Positions 31,194-38,599 of a stretch of DNA of 38,619 nt are shown one piece after another. The stretch spans positions 1 through 38,619 of the forward strand of contig JAPLDV010000393.1 in assembly GCA_026391235.1 (NCBI GenBank). Reading direction: 5' to 3'. A model generated the notes under the pieces. That model made no database searches. It was not told the DNA's origin and was given only the letters and a program-made list of their open reading frames with translations. The first letter of the stretch is position 1; the number at the start of each line of letters is the position of its first letter. A program made the position numbers and the translations under genes. The DNA is from Bacteroidia bacterium (GTDB taxonomy: Bacteria > Bacteroidota > Bacteroidia > Bacteroidales > UBA12481).

Positions 31194-31242
31194 ATATACA
31201 TTAATGAGATAGTATTTGTCCTTTGAAAATAAAACAAGGAAA

Positions 31243-31301
31243 GATTCTGATGGGCAATTTGGCTATCAGTTAAATTGGTAGTTAATTCGCCCCTCAGAAT
31301 C
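31243..31301 (+). promoter_or_regulatory. Long structured leader hairpin of unknown function
   Basis: Four nested stems: GATTCTGA (31243-31250) with TCAGAATC (31294-31301); GGGC (31252-31255) with GCCC (31289-31292); AATT (31256-31259) with AATT (31284-31287); CTATCA (31263-31268) with TGGTAG (31276-31281) closing a 7-nt loop. Together they make a rod of about 22 pairs with small internal loops. It lies between a strong promoter and a start codon. I do not recognise a riboswitch class. It could be a cis-regulatory leader, a processing site or a small RNA. Confidence 0.55.
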
Positions 31302-31330
31302 ATTAAACGGTTTTGGCGGCAGGAATTATT

Positions 31331-31783
31331 ATGGAATTTAAAGATATTATTACAGAAATGCCTTGCAGGCCGGATGAACTGAACATCCCCTGGTCCTTCA
31401 TTGGAACCTTAGGGAGCTATGAAAAAGAGGTTGCAGCAGCGATTCTCTTACGGTATTCCCACGATGCAGGTCGATGGGTAGGGGTGAGTGCTATCGGACT
31501 GGACGAAAGAATTTCGTAGTTATTTAACCACTGGTGCATGTGGAACAAGGCAACATTGGGGATCTACGGTAGACTTCACGGAAAACCTATGATGCCCGAA
31601 CACCCGAAAGACCAGCTGGCCACGCCGCTTATCTCTCATTTTGTGATAGTCGGCTTTACCTGTCTTATCCAAGAAGATCTGGCCTCAATCGAAGGGGGAT
31701 TCATTTTTCCGACGCCACAACTTATTGAAAAGGTGTTGGAAAAATGGAAAAAAGTAATTGCGCAAGTTGGCGTGACGGCATAA
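31331..31783 (+). pseudogene. Unrecognised gene interrupted by an in-frame TAG
   Basis: Frame 31331-31783 encodes about 150 residues if the TAG at 31517-31519 is read through. The first part (62 residues) contains LNIPWSFIGTLGSYEKEV and RYSHDAGRWVGVSAIGLDER. The same frame stays open after the TAG with LFNHWCMWNKATLGIYGR, then PMMPEHPKDQLATPLISHF and a C-terminal helix LIEKVLEKWKKVIAQ. The ATG at 31331 has a Shine-Dalgarno AGGA at 31321-31324, unusual for this window; a TTG at 31313 is another possible start. GC content is higher than in the neighbours. I do not recognise the family. The simplest reading is a gene with a recent nonsense change or a sequencing error. A programmed read-through, or a second start at ATG 31538, cannot be excluded. 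Confidence 0.5.
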
Positions 31784-31800
31784 GCCCGCCAAAAAGACAT

Positions 31801-31830
31801 AAGAGCATGTCTATAAACCGCTCTTTTTTA
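31801..31830 (+). terminator. Terminator after the interrupted gene
   Basis: AAGAGC (31801-31806) pairs with GCTCTT (31820-31825), followed by a T run that continues as TTTTA and then TTTT. The 13-nt loop is long, so confidence is moderate. Confidence 0.5.
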
Positions 31831-31847
31831 TTTTGGGCCGTTAAAAG

Positions 31848-31893
31848 TTATCCACAGGGGGCTCTTTTTGTTTCCTTCAGGATTCTGTATAAT
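31848..31893 (+). promoter_or_regulatory. Promoter with perfect DnaA-box sequence before the channel gene
   Basis: TTATCCACA (31848-31856), then a weak -35 TTTTTG (31865-31870) and a consensus -10 TATAAT (31888-31893) with a 17-nt spacer. The start near 31900 gives a leader of about 53 nt before the ATG at 31953, which has no Shine-Dalgarno sequence. Confidence 0.55.
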
Positions 31894-31952
31894 ATTATAA
31901 TATTTCAAAGGTCGTTTTCTCATAATTAAACTAAAAAATAATAAATAAATAT

Positions 31953-32630
31953 ATGGTATTAGATTGGTACACGGTAACCGTCAAAGCCCTTATGGGACTT
32001 TGGGAAGCGTTTTTAATGTTTATTCCGGCCCTCTTGGGAGCAATCATAGTTTTGATTATCGGCTGGTTTATTTCAATCGGAATAGGTAAATTAATAACAG
32101 AAGTTTTAAAGAAGCTGAAGTTTAATCAGGTTTTTGAAAAAGGCAGCTGGAAAACAGCTTTAGAAAAAGCGGAAATTAAAGTTGACGCAGCCGGTTTTAT
32201 CGGCGCAATCATTAAATGGATTTTATTCATAGTTTTCATGATGGCGGCGGTGGAAATTCTGGGGCTTGGAGCATTCGCCAGTTTTTTGAAAGGAGTTCTG
32301 GCTTATCTGCCCAACGTTGTCGTCGCGGCTTTAATTTTTGTAGCAACGGTTATATTGGTTGATATTGTTGAAAAGATAACAAGAGCAGGTGTGGAGGGAA
32401 TAAAAGTCGGCTACGGCAAGGTGATCAGCTCTGTTGTAAAATGGTCAGTTTGGATTTTTTCCATTTTGGCTATATTGCACCAGCTGGGAATTGCAAGGCC
32501 GTTTATGGAAACCTTATTTACCGGACTTGTAGCTATATTGGTTCTTAGTTTCGGGCTTTCTTTCGGATTGGGAGGAAAAGAAGTGGCAGCGGAATTATTG
32601 CGCGATTTCAAGAAAAAAATGGAAGAATAA
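31953..32630 (+). CDS. Membrane protein with MscS-type conserved TM helices
   Basis: 225 residues with about five hydrophobic helices. The first (about 22-45, IPALLGAIIVLIIGWFISIG) and the last (FTGLVAILVLSFGLSFGLGG, followed by KEVAAELLRDFKKKM) match the 'conserved TM helix' repeat found in proteins related to the small-conductance mechanosensitive channel. The soluble MscS beta domain is absent, so this is the short, TM-helix-only type; it may form a channel or a passive pore, but gating is unknown. It stands alone: its own promoter with a TTATCCACA box upstream and a strong terminator downstream. Substrate and function cannot be inferred further. Confidence 0.75.
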   Translation: MVLDWYTVTVKALMGLWEAFLMFIPALLGAIIVLIIGWFISIGIGKLITEVLKKLKFNQVFEKGSWKTALEKAEIKVDAAGFIGAIIKWILFIVFMMAAVEILGLGAFASFLKGVLAYLPNVVVAALIFVATVILVDIVEKITRAGVEGIKVGYGKVISSVVKWSVWIFSILAILHQLGIARPFMETLFTGLVAILVLSFGLSFGLGGKEVAAELLRDFKKKMEE

Positions 32631-32656
32631 GGACGGAAATTTCATTTAAAAAGCTC

Positions 32657-32697
32657 AATATCCCCGGAAAATCCTATTCCGGGGATATTTGTTTTTT
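32657..32697 (+). terminator. Strong intrinsic terminator of the channel gene
   Basis: A perfect 13-bp stem, AATATCCCCGGAA (32657-32669) with TTCCGGGGATATT (32677-32689), a 7-nt loop and a following T run (TGTTTTTTT). It separates the channel gene from the rRNA promoter. Confidence 0.9.
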
Positions 32698-32703
32698 TAG
32701 GGC

Positions 32704-32731
32704 TTGACAAGGCCGTACGGTTTGTTAAAAT
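32704..32731 (+). promoter_or_regulatory. Promoter upstream of the 23S-5S operon
   Basis: Consensus -35 TTGACA (32704-32709), a 16-nt spacer and an extended -10 TGTTAAAAT (32723-32731). The start is predicted near 32738, about 280 nt before mature 23S. A second, weaker candidate lies at 32890-32919 (TTGACC, 18 nt, TGTAAT), downstream of the attenuator-like terminator. Confidence 0.65.
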
Positions 32732-32742
32732 CAAAACCAGTC

Positions 32743-32793
32743 ATGAATAGAATATCAACCATATTAAATAAAGGAAGCGATAAGACGTTCTGA
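32743..32793 (+). CDS. Possible 16-codon leader peptide
   Basis: ATG at 32743 opens a short ORF, MNRISTILNKGSDKTF, that ends with TGA at 32791-32793. It begins 5 nt after the predicted transcription start, much like the leaderless genes elsewhere in the window. Its codons 11-13 cover the 5' arm (32773-32780) of the antiterminator-like hairpin, so translation would change the fold of the leader. No codon is strongly repeated. It may be chance. Confidence 0.3.
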   Translation: MNRISTILNKGSDKTF

Positions 32794-32849
32794 GTTTTTT
32801 GTTTCTTTTTTAGAAACATCAGAAAGTCGCTTCCAGAGAAGCGATTTTT
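32773..32849 (+). promoter_or_regulatory. Attenuator-like leader with mutually exclusive hairpins
   Basis: Segment 1, GGAAGCGA (32773-32780), is complementary to segment 2, TCGCTTCC (32827-32834). Inside that pairing are TTCTGA/TCAGAA and GTTTC/GAAAC stems. Segment 2 is also complementary to segment 3, GAAGCGA (32838-32844), with a CAGA loop and a T5 run (32845-32849), which forms a terminator. Segments 1 and 3 therefore compete for segment 2, the classic antiterminator/terminator arrangement. Confidence 0.6.
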
Positions 32850-33014
32850 AATTGTCTCCAAAAAGACAATTATTAATCCGCCAGATGGATTGACCGGAAA
32901 GGACTTTGACAATTGTAATGCAATAAAAAATTTCGTAAATGCGGCACGTAAATTGTATTTTGTACAATGACGTGCTAGTCACGCGAGAAATTTTGTAAAG
33001 AATTTCAGCGTGAT
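32850..33014 (+). other. Structured rRNA leader
   Basis: No gene. Hairpins follow one another: AATTGTCT (32850-32857) with AGACAATT (32864-32871); AAAATTTC (32927-32934) with GAAATTTT (32987-32994), enclosing GCACGT (32944-32949) with ACGTGC (32970-32975) and ATTGTA (32952-32957) with TACAAT (32963-32968). They precede the long 23S processing stem and are probably part of the precursor rRNA. Confidence 0.5.
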
Positions 33015-33608
33015 GGTTATTAATTGCTAGCCAAGTAATTTACGGGCAGATGGTGGATGCCTTGGGAGATTAAGGCGATGAAGGTCGTGGTGTGACTGCG
33101 ATAAGCCTCGGGGAGGTGTCTAACAACCTTTGATCCGGGGATGACCGAATGGGGAAACCTAATTCGACGATGAGTCGGATTGTTGAGTGCATGACTCATG
33201 CATTTGATGCGAACCCGCTGAAGTAAAACATTTCAGTAAGCGGAGGAAAAGAAAATAATAAATCCTTCCACAATTTCAGGCCAATCCTGAAATTGTTGAA
33301 GGATCATTCCCTTAGTAGCGGCGAGCGAAGAGGGAGAAGCTCAAACCTGACATATATATGTTGGGGGTTGTAAGAAGATGACGTCGGGAGCCAAACACAT
33401 AATTTATTATGTGCTTGACACCTGAGGGAGAATACCTAGACGAATTTTGATTAGTTGAAATTCTCTGGAAAGAGATACCAAAGACGGTAATAGTCCGGTA
33501 AACGAAAATCAATTCGCGCTCCTTGTCATTTCTCTTGAGTACCTCGGGACACGAAAAGCCTGAGGGAAACAAGCCGGACTAACCGGCTAAAGCTAAATAC
33601 TTAATCTC

Positions 33609-33647
<39 letters not shown>

Positions 33648-35549
33648 CAGGGAGATGATCCCGGTGAAATAGAACCTGAAACCATCTTGCTCACAAAGAG
33701 CCGCAGCCGACCATGTAATTTATTACACGGTTCGGTGACGGCGTGCTTTTTGCAGAACGAGCCAACGAGTCTGAACATGCAGCTTGTCTAAGTCCTTATG
33801 GGACGAAGGCACAGCGAAAGCAAGTGTTAAAAGCGCAAATTTGCTGCTTGTCCAGGACCCGAAGCCAGGCGAGCTTGCCATGAACAGGGTGAATCTCGGA
33901 GAAATCCGGGAGGAGGCCCGAACCCGTGAGTCGTTCAACACTCTGGGATGATTTGTGGTAAGAAGTGAAAAGCTAATCGAGCTTGGTAATAGCTGGTTCT
34001 CCCCGAAATAGTTTTAGGACTAGCCTTTCATCAACAAGTATCTTGGAGGTAGAGCACTGAATGGAGTCTCGTGGGCTTTGCCTAGATTCTCCAACCAAAC
34101 TCCGAATGCCAAGATGCCGATGAGGGAGTAAGACTGCGGGGGCTAAGCTCCGTAGTCAAAAGGGAAACAGCCCAGATCTTAATCTAAGGTCCCTAAACCA
34201 GACTAAGTGTTTTTAAGGAAGTGAAATTCCTACGATAGTTAGGAGGTTAGCTTAGAAGCAGCTATCCTTTAAAAAGTGCGTAATAGCTTACTAACTAAGG
34301 AGTTCCGCACCAAAGATTTCCGGGACTAAGTCTGGTACCGAAGATAAGGATGAGTACATAATTTATTATGTATTTATGGTAGGGGAGCGTCCCTATTGCA
34401 GCGAAGCCAAAACCGTAAGGTCTGGTGGAGCGATAGGGAGTGAGAATGTTGGCATGAGTAACCGCAATAGCAGTGAAAGCCTGCTACACCGAAAGCCTAA
34501 GGTTTCCTTGGCAATGATAATCATCCAAGGGTTAGGCGGTCCTTAGCCGAATCCGAAAGGAGTAGGTGATGGATAGCCGGTTAATATTCCGGCCCTTCAA
34601 TGCTTTTTCAAAAGAAGGACGCGATTTGATGGTCTGAGGGGATAATTGGATTTCCTCAGGGGAGTTTTCCCCGTCTCAGATGAGCGAGTCGCCCAGAAAA
34701 GTTTTTTTGAGTTAAGAGTATTGGAACCGTACCGAAAACCGACACAGGTGGGCTGGCGTGAATACGCCAAGGTGAACAAGCGAAACCTCGTTAAGGAACT
34801 AGGCAAAAAAGTGGTCGTAACTTCGGGATAAGACCTTCCGCCGCAAGGCGGACGCAGCGAAAGTCTCTCAAGCGACTGTTTACCAAAAACACAGGTCCCT
34901 GCTCAATTTGTAAAAAGATGTATAGGGGCTGAGGCCTGACCAGTGCTGGAACGTTAAAGGTGGCGGTTTGTGCCGCAAGGTGCAAGCTATCCGCCCGAAG
35001 CGCCAGTGAACGTCCGCGATAACTATAATCGTGTTAAAGTAGCGTAATCCCTTGCCGGGTAAGTTCTGGCCCGCATGAATGGCTTAACGACTTGAGAACT
35101 GTCTCAACGAGGTGCTTGGTGAAAATGCAATACCGGTGAAGATGCCGGTTTCCTGTGGCTAGACGAAAAGACCCCGGGAGCTTTACTGTAGTCAGATATT
35201 GGACTTTGGTTTTTGATGCGTAGCGTAGCGGGTAGGCTTTGAAGTCCTGTTCTCGGACAGGATGGAGCCGTCAATGAAACACCCGTCTTTAAAAATCTTT
35301 TTTCTAATCTTTTTGAAATAAAGGAGACAGTGTCTGATGGGCAGTTTAAGTGGGGCGCTTGCCTCCTAAAAGGTAGCGGAGGCGTTTAAAGGTTGGCTAA
35401 CTCCGGATGGAAATCGGAGTGGTCGGGTAAAGCCGAAAGCCAGCTTTACTGCAAGAGGGATATCTCGCGCAGTTGGGAAACAAAGTTACCCCGGGGATAA
35501 CAGGATAGTAGAGCCCGCGAGTTCACATCAACGGCTCTGTTCGGCACCT

Positions 35550-35818
35550 TAACATATCGGGGTGCTACATCAGCAATGGTGTATTCCGCTTTACGGCGGA
35601 ACGAAAAAATTGGCTTATAACGGTGAAACCCTAATTCCTTTATTAGTAAGGGAATGGGCAATACCGTGGGAAGTCGCTTAAATGGCGACCCCGTAGAGAC
35701 TTTTTCAAGGATAGACTTGAAGGATGGAAGGTTAATCTTCCATAATACGCCAACCCGAACATTTTGTTCGGTGAAGATATAGTCCGATCCTTTCCGAAAG
35801 GAAAGCAAAATACGACAG
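35550..35818 (+). mobile_element. Group I intron 1, ORF-less, in the peptidyl-transferase centre
   Basis: The 269-nt insert sits between TTCGGCACCT and CGATGTCGG, which are contiguous in other bacteria (between E. coli U2500 and C2501). It starts after a T and ends with G, as group I introns do. It holds the core signature GAAGATATAGTCC (35773-35785) and the P4/P6-region sequence GGCAATACCGTGGGAAGTC (35657-35675), with a P8 hairpin CCGAAC/GTTCGG just before the first. It has no ORF and must be removed, by itself or with a host factor, for a functional ribosome. Confidence 0.85.
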
Positions 35819-35973
35819 CGATGTCGGCTCATCTTATCCTGGGGGTGGAGAAGCTCCCAAGGGTTGGGCTGTTCGCCCATTAAAAAGGTACGTGAGCTGG
35901 GTTCAAACCGTCGTGAGACAGGTTGGTCTCTATCTACCACAGGCGTCGAATCTTGAAGGGAGTTCTCCCTAGT

Positions 35974-36690
35974 AAAATATTGCTACTTTACAGAGTAATC
36001 TGTAATGATAATTCGACTAATAACGGTACGGTCTTCATAATCTCGTGATACAATATATTTGAGGACCAGATAATAATTAAGGCAATACCGTGGGAAGTCA
36101 ATCTAAAATTAATTTAAGCTATATCGCTGGATTTCTTGATGGCGATGGAAGCTTAATGCTTCAAATTAAGAAGCGCAAGGATGGAAAACTGAAGAGACGT
36201 TTTATGTGTACGATCTGTTTTTATCAAGACAGGCGGCACGAAAAACCACTCCATTGGATTAGGAAAATCCTTGGAATCGGCTACATATCGCGTCGCAAAG
36301 ATGGCATAACAGAACTGCGAATTAACGGGTTTGTGCAGACAAAAAACATAATTAAATCCTTGTTGCCGTTTCTTAAATTTAAAAAAGACCAGGCAAAGGC
36401 TTTATATAAAGCAGCTGATCTTTTAAGCAAAAATCAAAGCAATCGTCTTTCCCGTTCAGAATTACTGCGCTTAGTAAAATATATACTTACTATCCAAAAC
36501 AGTAATTACGTAACAAGAAGAAAGAAAACAAAGGACGAGTTGTTTAAAATTTTAGACCTGACCCCGTAACGACTTCTCTGATATTTATCAGAGGGATATG
36601 AGCTTAAACTCATATAATACGTCGACACCCTAATCTTAATTAAGATGGGCGAAGATATAGTCTAAGCCTGCAGAAATGCAGGAGAACTTG
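35974..36690 (+). mobile_element. Group I intron 2 with homing endonuclease ORF, in the sarcin-ricin loop
   Basis: The 717-nt insert sits between CTCCCTAGT and ACGAGAGGACC, contiguous in other 23S genes (between E. coli U2656 and A2657). It follows a T and ends with G. Core signatures: GGCAATACCGTGGGAAGTC (36081-36099), identical to intron 1, and GAAGATATAGTCT (36651-36663) after a P8 hairpin CTTAATTAAG. It carries a LAGLIDADG gene placed between these core parts. Confidence 0.85.
36090..36569 (+). CDS. LAGLIDADG homing endonuclease of group I intron 2 (I-CreI-like)
   Basis: 159 residues with a single LAGLIDADG motif, YIAGFLDGDGSL (residues 11-22; catalytic Asp expected at D19), so it should act as a homodimer. 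The order matches I-CreI: motif, LQIKKRK strand, then ILGIGYISRRKDGITELRI and a SLLPFLKFKKDQAKALYKAA helix that parallels I-CreI's 'QPFLKLKQKQAN' region. I-CreI is also encoded in a 23S rRNA group I intron, at a different site (about 2593). The enzyme would cut intron-less 23S genes at the sarcin-ricin loop sequence and so spread the intron. The start is GTG at 36090, inside the conserved core sequence of the intron; no ATG start upstream is available. The motif is intact, so the enzyme may be active. Confidence 0.85.
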   Translation: MGSQSKINLSYIAGFLDGDGSLMLQIKKRKDGKLKRRFMCTICFYQDRRHEKPLHWIRKILGIGYISRRKDGITELRINGFVQTKNIIKSLLPFLKFKKDQAKALYKAADLLSKNQSNRLSRSELLRLVKYILTIQNSNYVTRRKKTKDELFKILDLTP

Positions 36691-36965
36691 ACGAGAGGAC
36701 CGGGAGGAACTGACCTCTGGTGTACCAGTTGTTCCGCCAGGAGCATTGCTGGGTAGCTAAGTCGGGACGGGATAAGAGCTGAAAGCATCTAAGCTCGAAG
36801 CCTCACCTAAGATGAAGATTCATAGATTCCTCAGAGATTATGAGGTTGATAGGCTGCAGGTGCAAGTGCGGAGACGCACTCAGCCGAGCAGTACTAATAA
36901 ATCATTTTTTCTTGGCTAGCAATTAATGACCGATAAAACGAAATTTTATATGCTGATTGTAAATA

Positions 36966-37078
36966 CTGTAAGGAAGCTATACCAGGAGTGCTCCACCCGT
37001 TCCCATTTCGAACACGGAAGTGAAATCTCCTAAGGCCGATGATAGTGCTATGCGCGAAAGTAGGTAGCTTCCCTACAG
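36966..37078 (+). rRNA. rrf: 5S ribosomal RNA gene
   Basis: Helix I runs from CTGTAAGGAAGCTA to TAGCTTCCCTACAG with one mismatch, and the conserved loop segments CCCATTTCGAACACGGAAGTG are present. It lies about 35 nt after the 23S stem. Flanking sequences extend the terminal helix (from GATTGTAAA at 36955 to TTTACAATC at 37089), probably a processing stem. The exact ends are approximate. Confidence 0.9.
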
Positions 37079-37100
37079 TGTTTACAATCAAAAAAAACAA

Positions 37101-37127
37101 CCCCGCCCTTATGGGCGGGGTTTTTTT
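37101..37127 (+). terminator. rRNA operon terminator
   Basis: A perfect stem CCCCGCCC (37101-37108) with GGGCGGGG (37113-37120), TTAT loop and T7 (37121-37127). Confidence 0.95.
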
Positions 37128-37137
37128 AAATAATTCC

Positions 37138-37305
37138 TTACATTTCTTCTTCCCAATCCGTTTTTTCTTCATCAATCAGCTCTTCATCGCTGAATCCTTC
37201 CTTGTCGCCATCATCTTCTCCCGAGTCAAAATCGTCCAATTCTGAGAAATCGTCATCGTCAAGCATCTGACAGTCTGGAGAGGAAAAAATTTGTTCTTCC
37301 GTCAT
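37138..37305 (-). CDS. Small acidic protein (55 aa), unrecognised
   Basis: A minus-strand ORF of 55 codons from ATG at 37305 to TAA at 37138. It encodes a strongly acidic protein: it begins MTEEQIFSSPDCQMLDDDDF, has further Asp/Glu runs (ELDDFDSGEDDGD) and ends EKTDWEEEM. It contains only two Lys and no Arg. A promoter with consensus TTGACA lies upstream and the ORF ends 10 nt before the rRNA terminator, which could serve it from the other side. It is short, but promoter and composition support it. I do not recognise a family. It could bind a basic partner such as ribosomal protein or RNA polymerase parts; this is speculation from charge alone. Confidence 0.55.
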   Translation of the reverse strand: MTEEQIFSSPDCQMLDDDDFSELDDFDSGEDDGDKEGFSDEELIDEEKTDWEEEM

Positions 37306-37357
37306 GTCGGCTTCTTAAATTTTAAAAAATATTGCGACCTTTTTGCTTATTATTATT

Positions 37358-37385
37358 AGTATATTTATCCAAAGATAACTGTCAA
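37358..37385 (-). promoter_or_regulatory. Promoter of the small acidic protein gene
   Basis: On the minus strand, TTGACA (37385-37380), a 16-nt spacer and TATACT (37363-37358). The predicted start near 37351 leaves a leader of about 46 nt before the ATG. Confidence 0.6.
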
Positions 37386-37393
37386 GAGCTGTT

Positions 37394-37449
37394 TGTGGAT
37401 AAAATAAAAATAGCTTGATTTTGCTCAAGAAATCGCTTTAATGTATAAT
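37394..37449 (+). promoter_or_regulatory. mreC promoter with inverted DnaA-box sequence; leaderless start
   Basis: TGTGGATAA (37394-37402, the reverse of TTATCCACA) lies between the two divergent promoters. For mreC the -35 is TTGCTC (37421-37426), the spacer 17 nt and the -10 TATAAT (37444-37449). The predicted start at about 37456 is 2 nt before the ATG at 37458, so the mRNA is essentially leaderless. Confidence 0.65.
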
Positions 37450-37457
37450 ATAAAAAC

Positions 37458-38252
37458 ATGAAAATCCCTCAGAAAACAAAATCCATAGCTGTCATATTGC
37501 TGATCATTGCCTTTTTTTATGTTTTGAATCTAAACGGATTTTTGTCTCCCTTAAAAAACTTTTTTTATTCCATATCTTCTCCGATTCAGCAAAAGCTTTG
37601 GAAGAGCGGAATCAATGTTTCTGATTTTTTTTCCGGGATAATGGAAATAAAAACTTTAAAAAAAGAAACAGAAGATCTTAAAATTAAAAATCAAGAGCTT
37701 ATCGCTCAGATTGCCGATCTGAAAGAACTGAAAAAAGAAAATGAAAATTTAAGGCAGGCTCTTAATATCGGCCTGGAAAAAGAATTCCAATTAAAATTAT
37801 CAAACATCGTCAGCAAGGACGTTTTGGAGGATTCTATTTTGATAACTGGCGGAATGAAAGACGGAATTAAAAAAGGAATGCCGGTAATCACCAAAGAAAA
37901 AGTGCTGGCCGGGAGAATAGGGGAGGTTTACGAAAATTATTCAGAGGTGATACTAATCACCAATAAAAAGAGCTCTTTTGACGCCCAGATATCTGAAAAA
38001 GAGATCTTCGGGGTGGTTAAGGGAACAGGCAATTCTGGGCTCAGGCTGGAGCTCATTCCCAAAGAAAAAGAAGTTTTAGCTCAGGACATTGTCGTCAGCA
38101 CAACTCTCGGCAATGTTTTCCCGAAAGGGTTATTGGTGGGAGAAATAAAGGAAGTTAAAACATCAGATCTGGAGCCGTACCAAAACGCAGAGATAAAGCC
38201 GGCTTTCGAATTCAAAAGAGCGGACAGCTTATTTGTCATCATTAATTTTTAA
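37458..38252 (+). CDS. mreC: Rod shape-determining protein MreC
   Basis: 264 residues: N-terminal membrane anchor (about 9-28, SIAVILLIIAFFYVLNLNGF), a coiled coil (about 60-105, with LKKETEDLKIKNQELIAQI and LKKENENLRQAL) and the MreC beta-barrel part with SILITGGMKDGIKKGMPVIT, LAGRIGEVYENYSEVILITN, SFDAQISEK and GLLVGEIKEV. MreC organises the elongation complex that links the MreB cytoskeleton to peptidoglycan synthesis. Length and order are normal. It is first in a cluster with mreD (2 nt gap) and a likely PBP2 gene. The ATG is fixed by the promoter, whose predicted start lies directly before it. The mreB gene is not seen in the window. Confidence 0.95.
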   Translation: MKIPQKTKSIAVILLIIAFFYVLNLNGFLSPLKNFFYSISSPIQQKLWKSGINVSDFFSGIMEIKTLKKETEDLKIKNQELIAQIADLKELKKENENLRQALNIGLEKEFQLKLSNIVSKDVLEDSILITGGMKDGIKKGMPVITKEKVLAGRIGEVYENYSEVILITNKKSSFDAQISEKEIFGVVKGTGNSGLRLELIPKEKEVLAQDIVVSTTLGNVFPKGLLVGEIKEVKTSDLEPYQNAEIKPAFEFKRADSLFVIINF

Positions 38253-38254
38253 AA

Positions 38255-38599
38255 ATGATTAAAAGAATTATTTTTATCTTTTTGTTTTTCTTTTTTTTAA
38301 TCCTGTTGCAAGCCAGCTTTTTGGCTCATTTCTCCTTCAAAGGAGCGGTATTTAATATTTTTTTATTGACAGTAATTTTAATCTGCCTTTTTTCCCGGGA
38401 GCGCGATTTTGCCATCGCCTCGGCCCTGATAGGCGGATTTTATCTTGATATTTTTTCTTTAGGGAAAACCGGATTTTTCGGTTTTTACACTCTGGTCGTG
38501 CTCGGCCTGGCTTTTTTCATAAGACTTGTTATAAGGAAGTATGTTCAATTTCCAATCTTCAAACGAGTTCAAAAACAGAAGAATCCGTTTTATATCTAA
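38255..38599 (+). CDS. mreD: Rod shape-determining protein MreD (short)
   Basis: 114 residues, almost all hydrophobic, with three to four membrane helices: IIFIFLFFFFLILLQASFLA, AVFNIFLLTVILICLF, then FAIASALIGGFYLDIFSLGK and GFFGFYTLVVLGLAFFIRLV. The 'GGFYLDIFS' phrase is typical of MreD. Most MreD proteins have 150-170 residues, so this one lacks the last helices. Since the next gene starts inside it at 38541, the short length seems natural in this operon, not a sequencing break. MreD is an integral part of the elongation complex. Confidence 0.85.
   Translation: MIKRIIFIFLFFFFLILLQASFLAHFSFKGAVFNIFLLTVILICLFSRERDFAIASALIGGFYLDIFSLGKTGFFGFYTLVVLGLAFFIRLVIRKYVQFPIFKRVQKQKNPFYI

Noticed and set aside
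31744..31929. 61-codon ORF after the interrupted gene
   Set aside because: It overlaps the end of the gene in another frame and runs through the terminator and promoter of the next gene.
36894..37175. 93-codon minus-strand ORF over the 5S gene and terminator
   Set aside because: It covers the end of 23S, the 5S gene and the terminator, all of which are certain RNA features.
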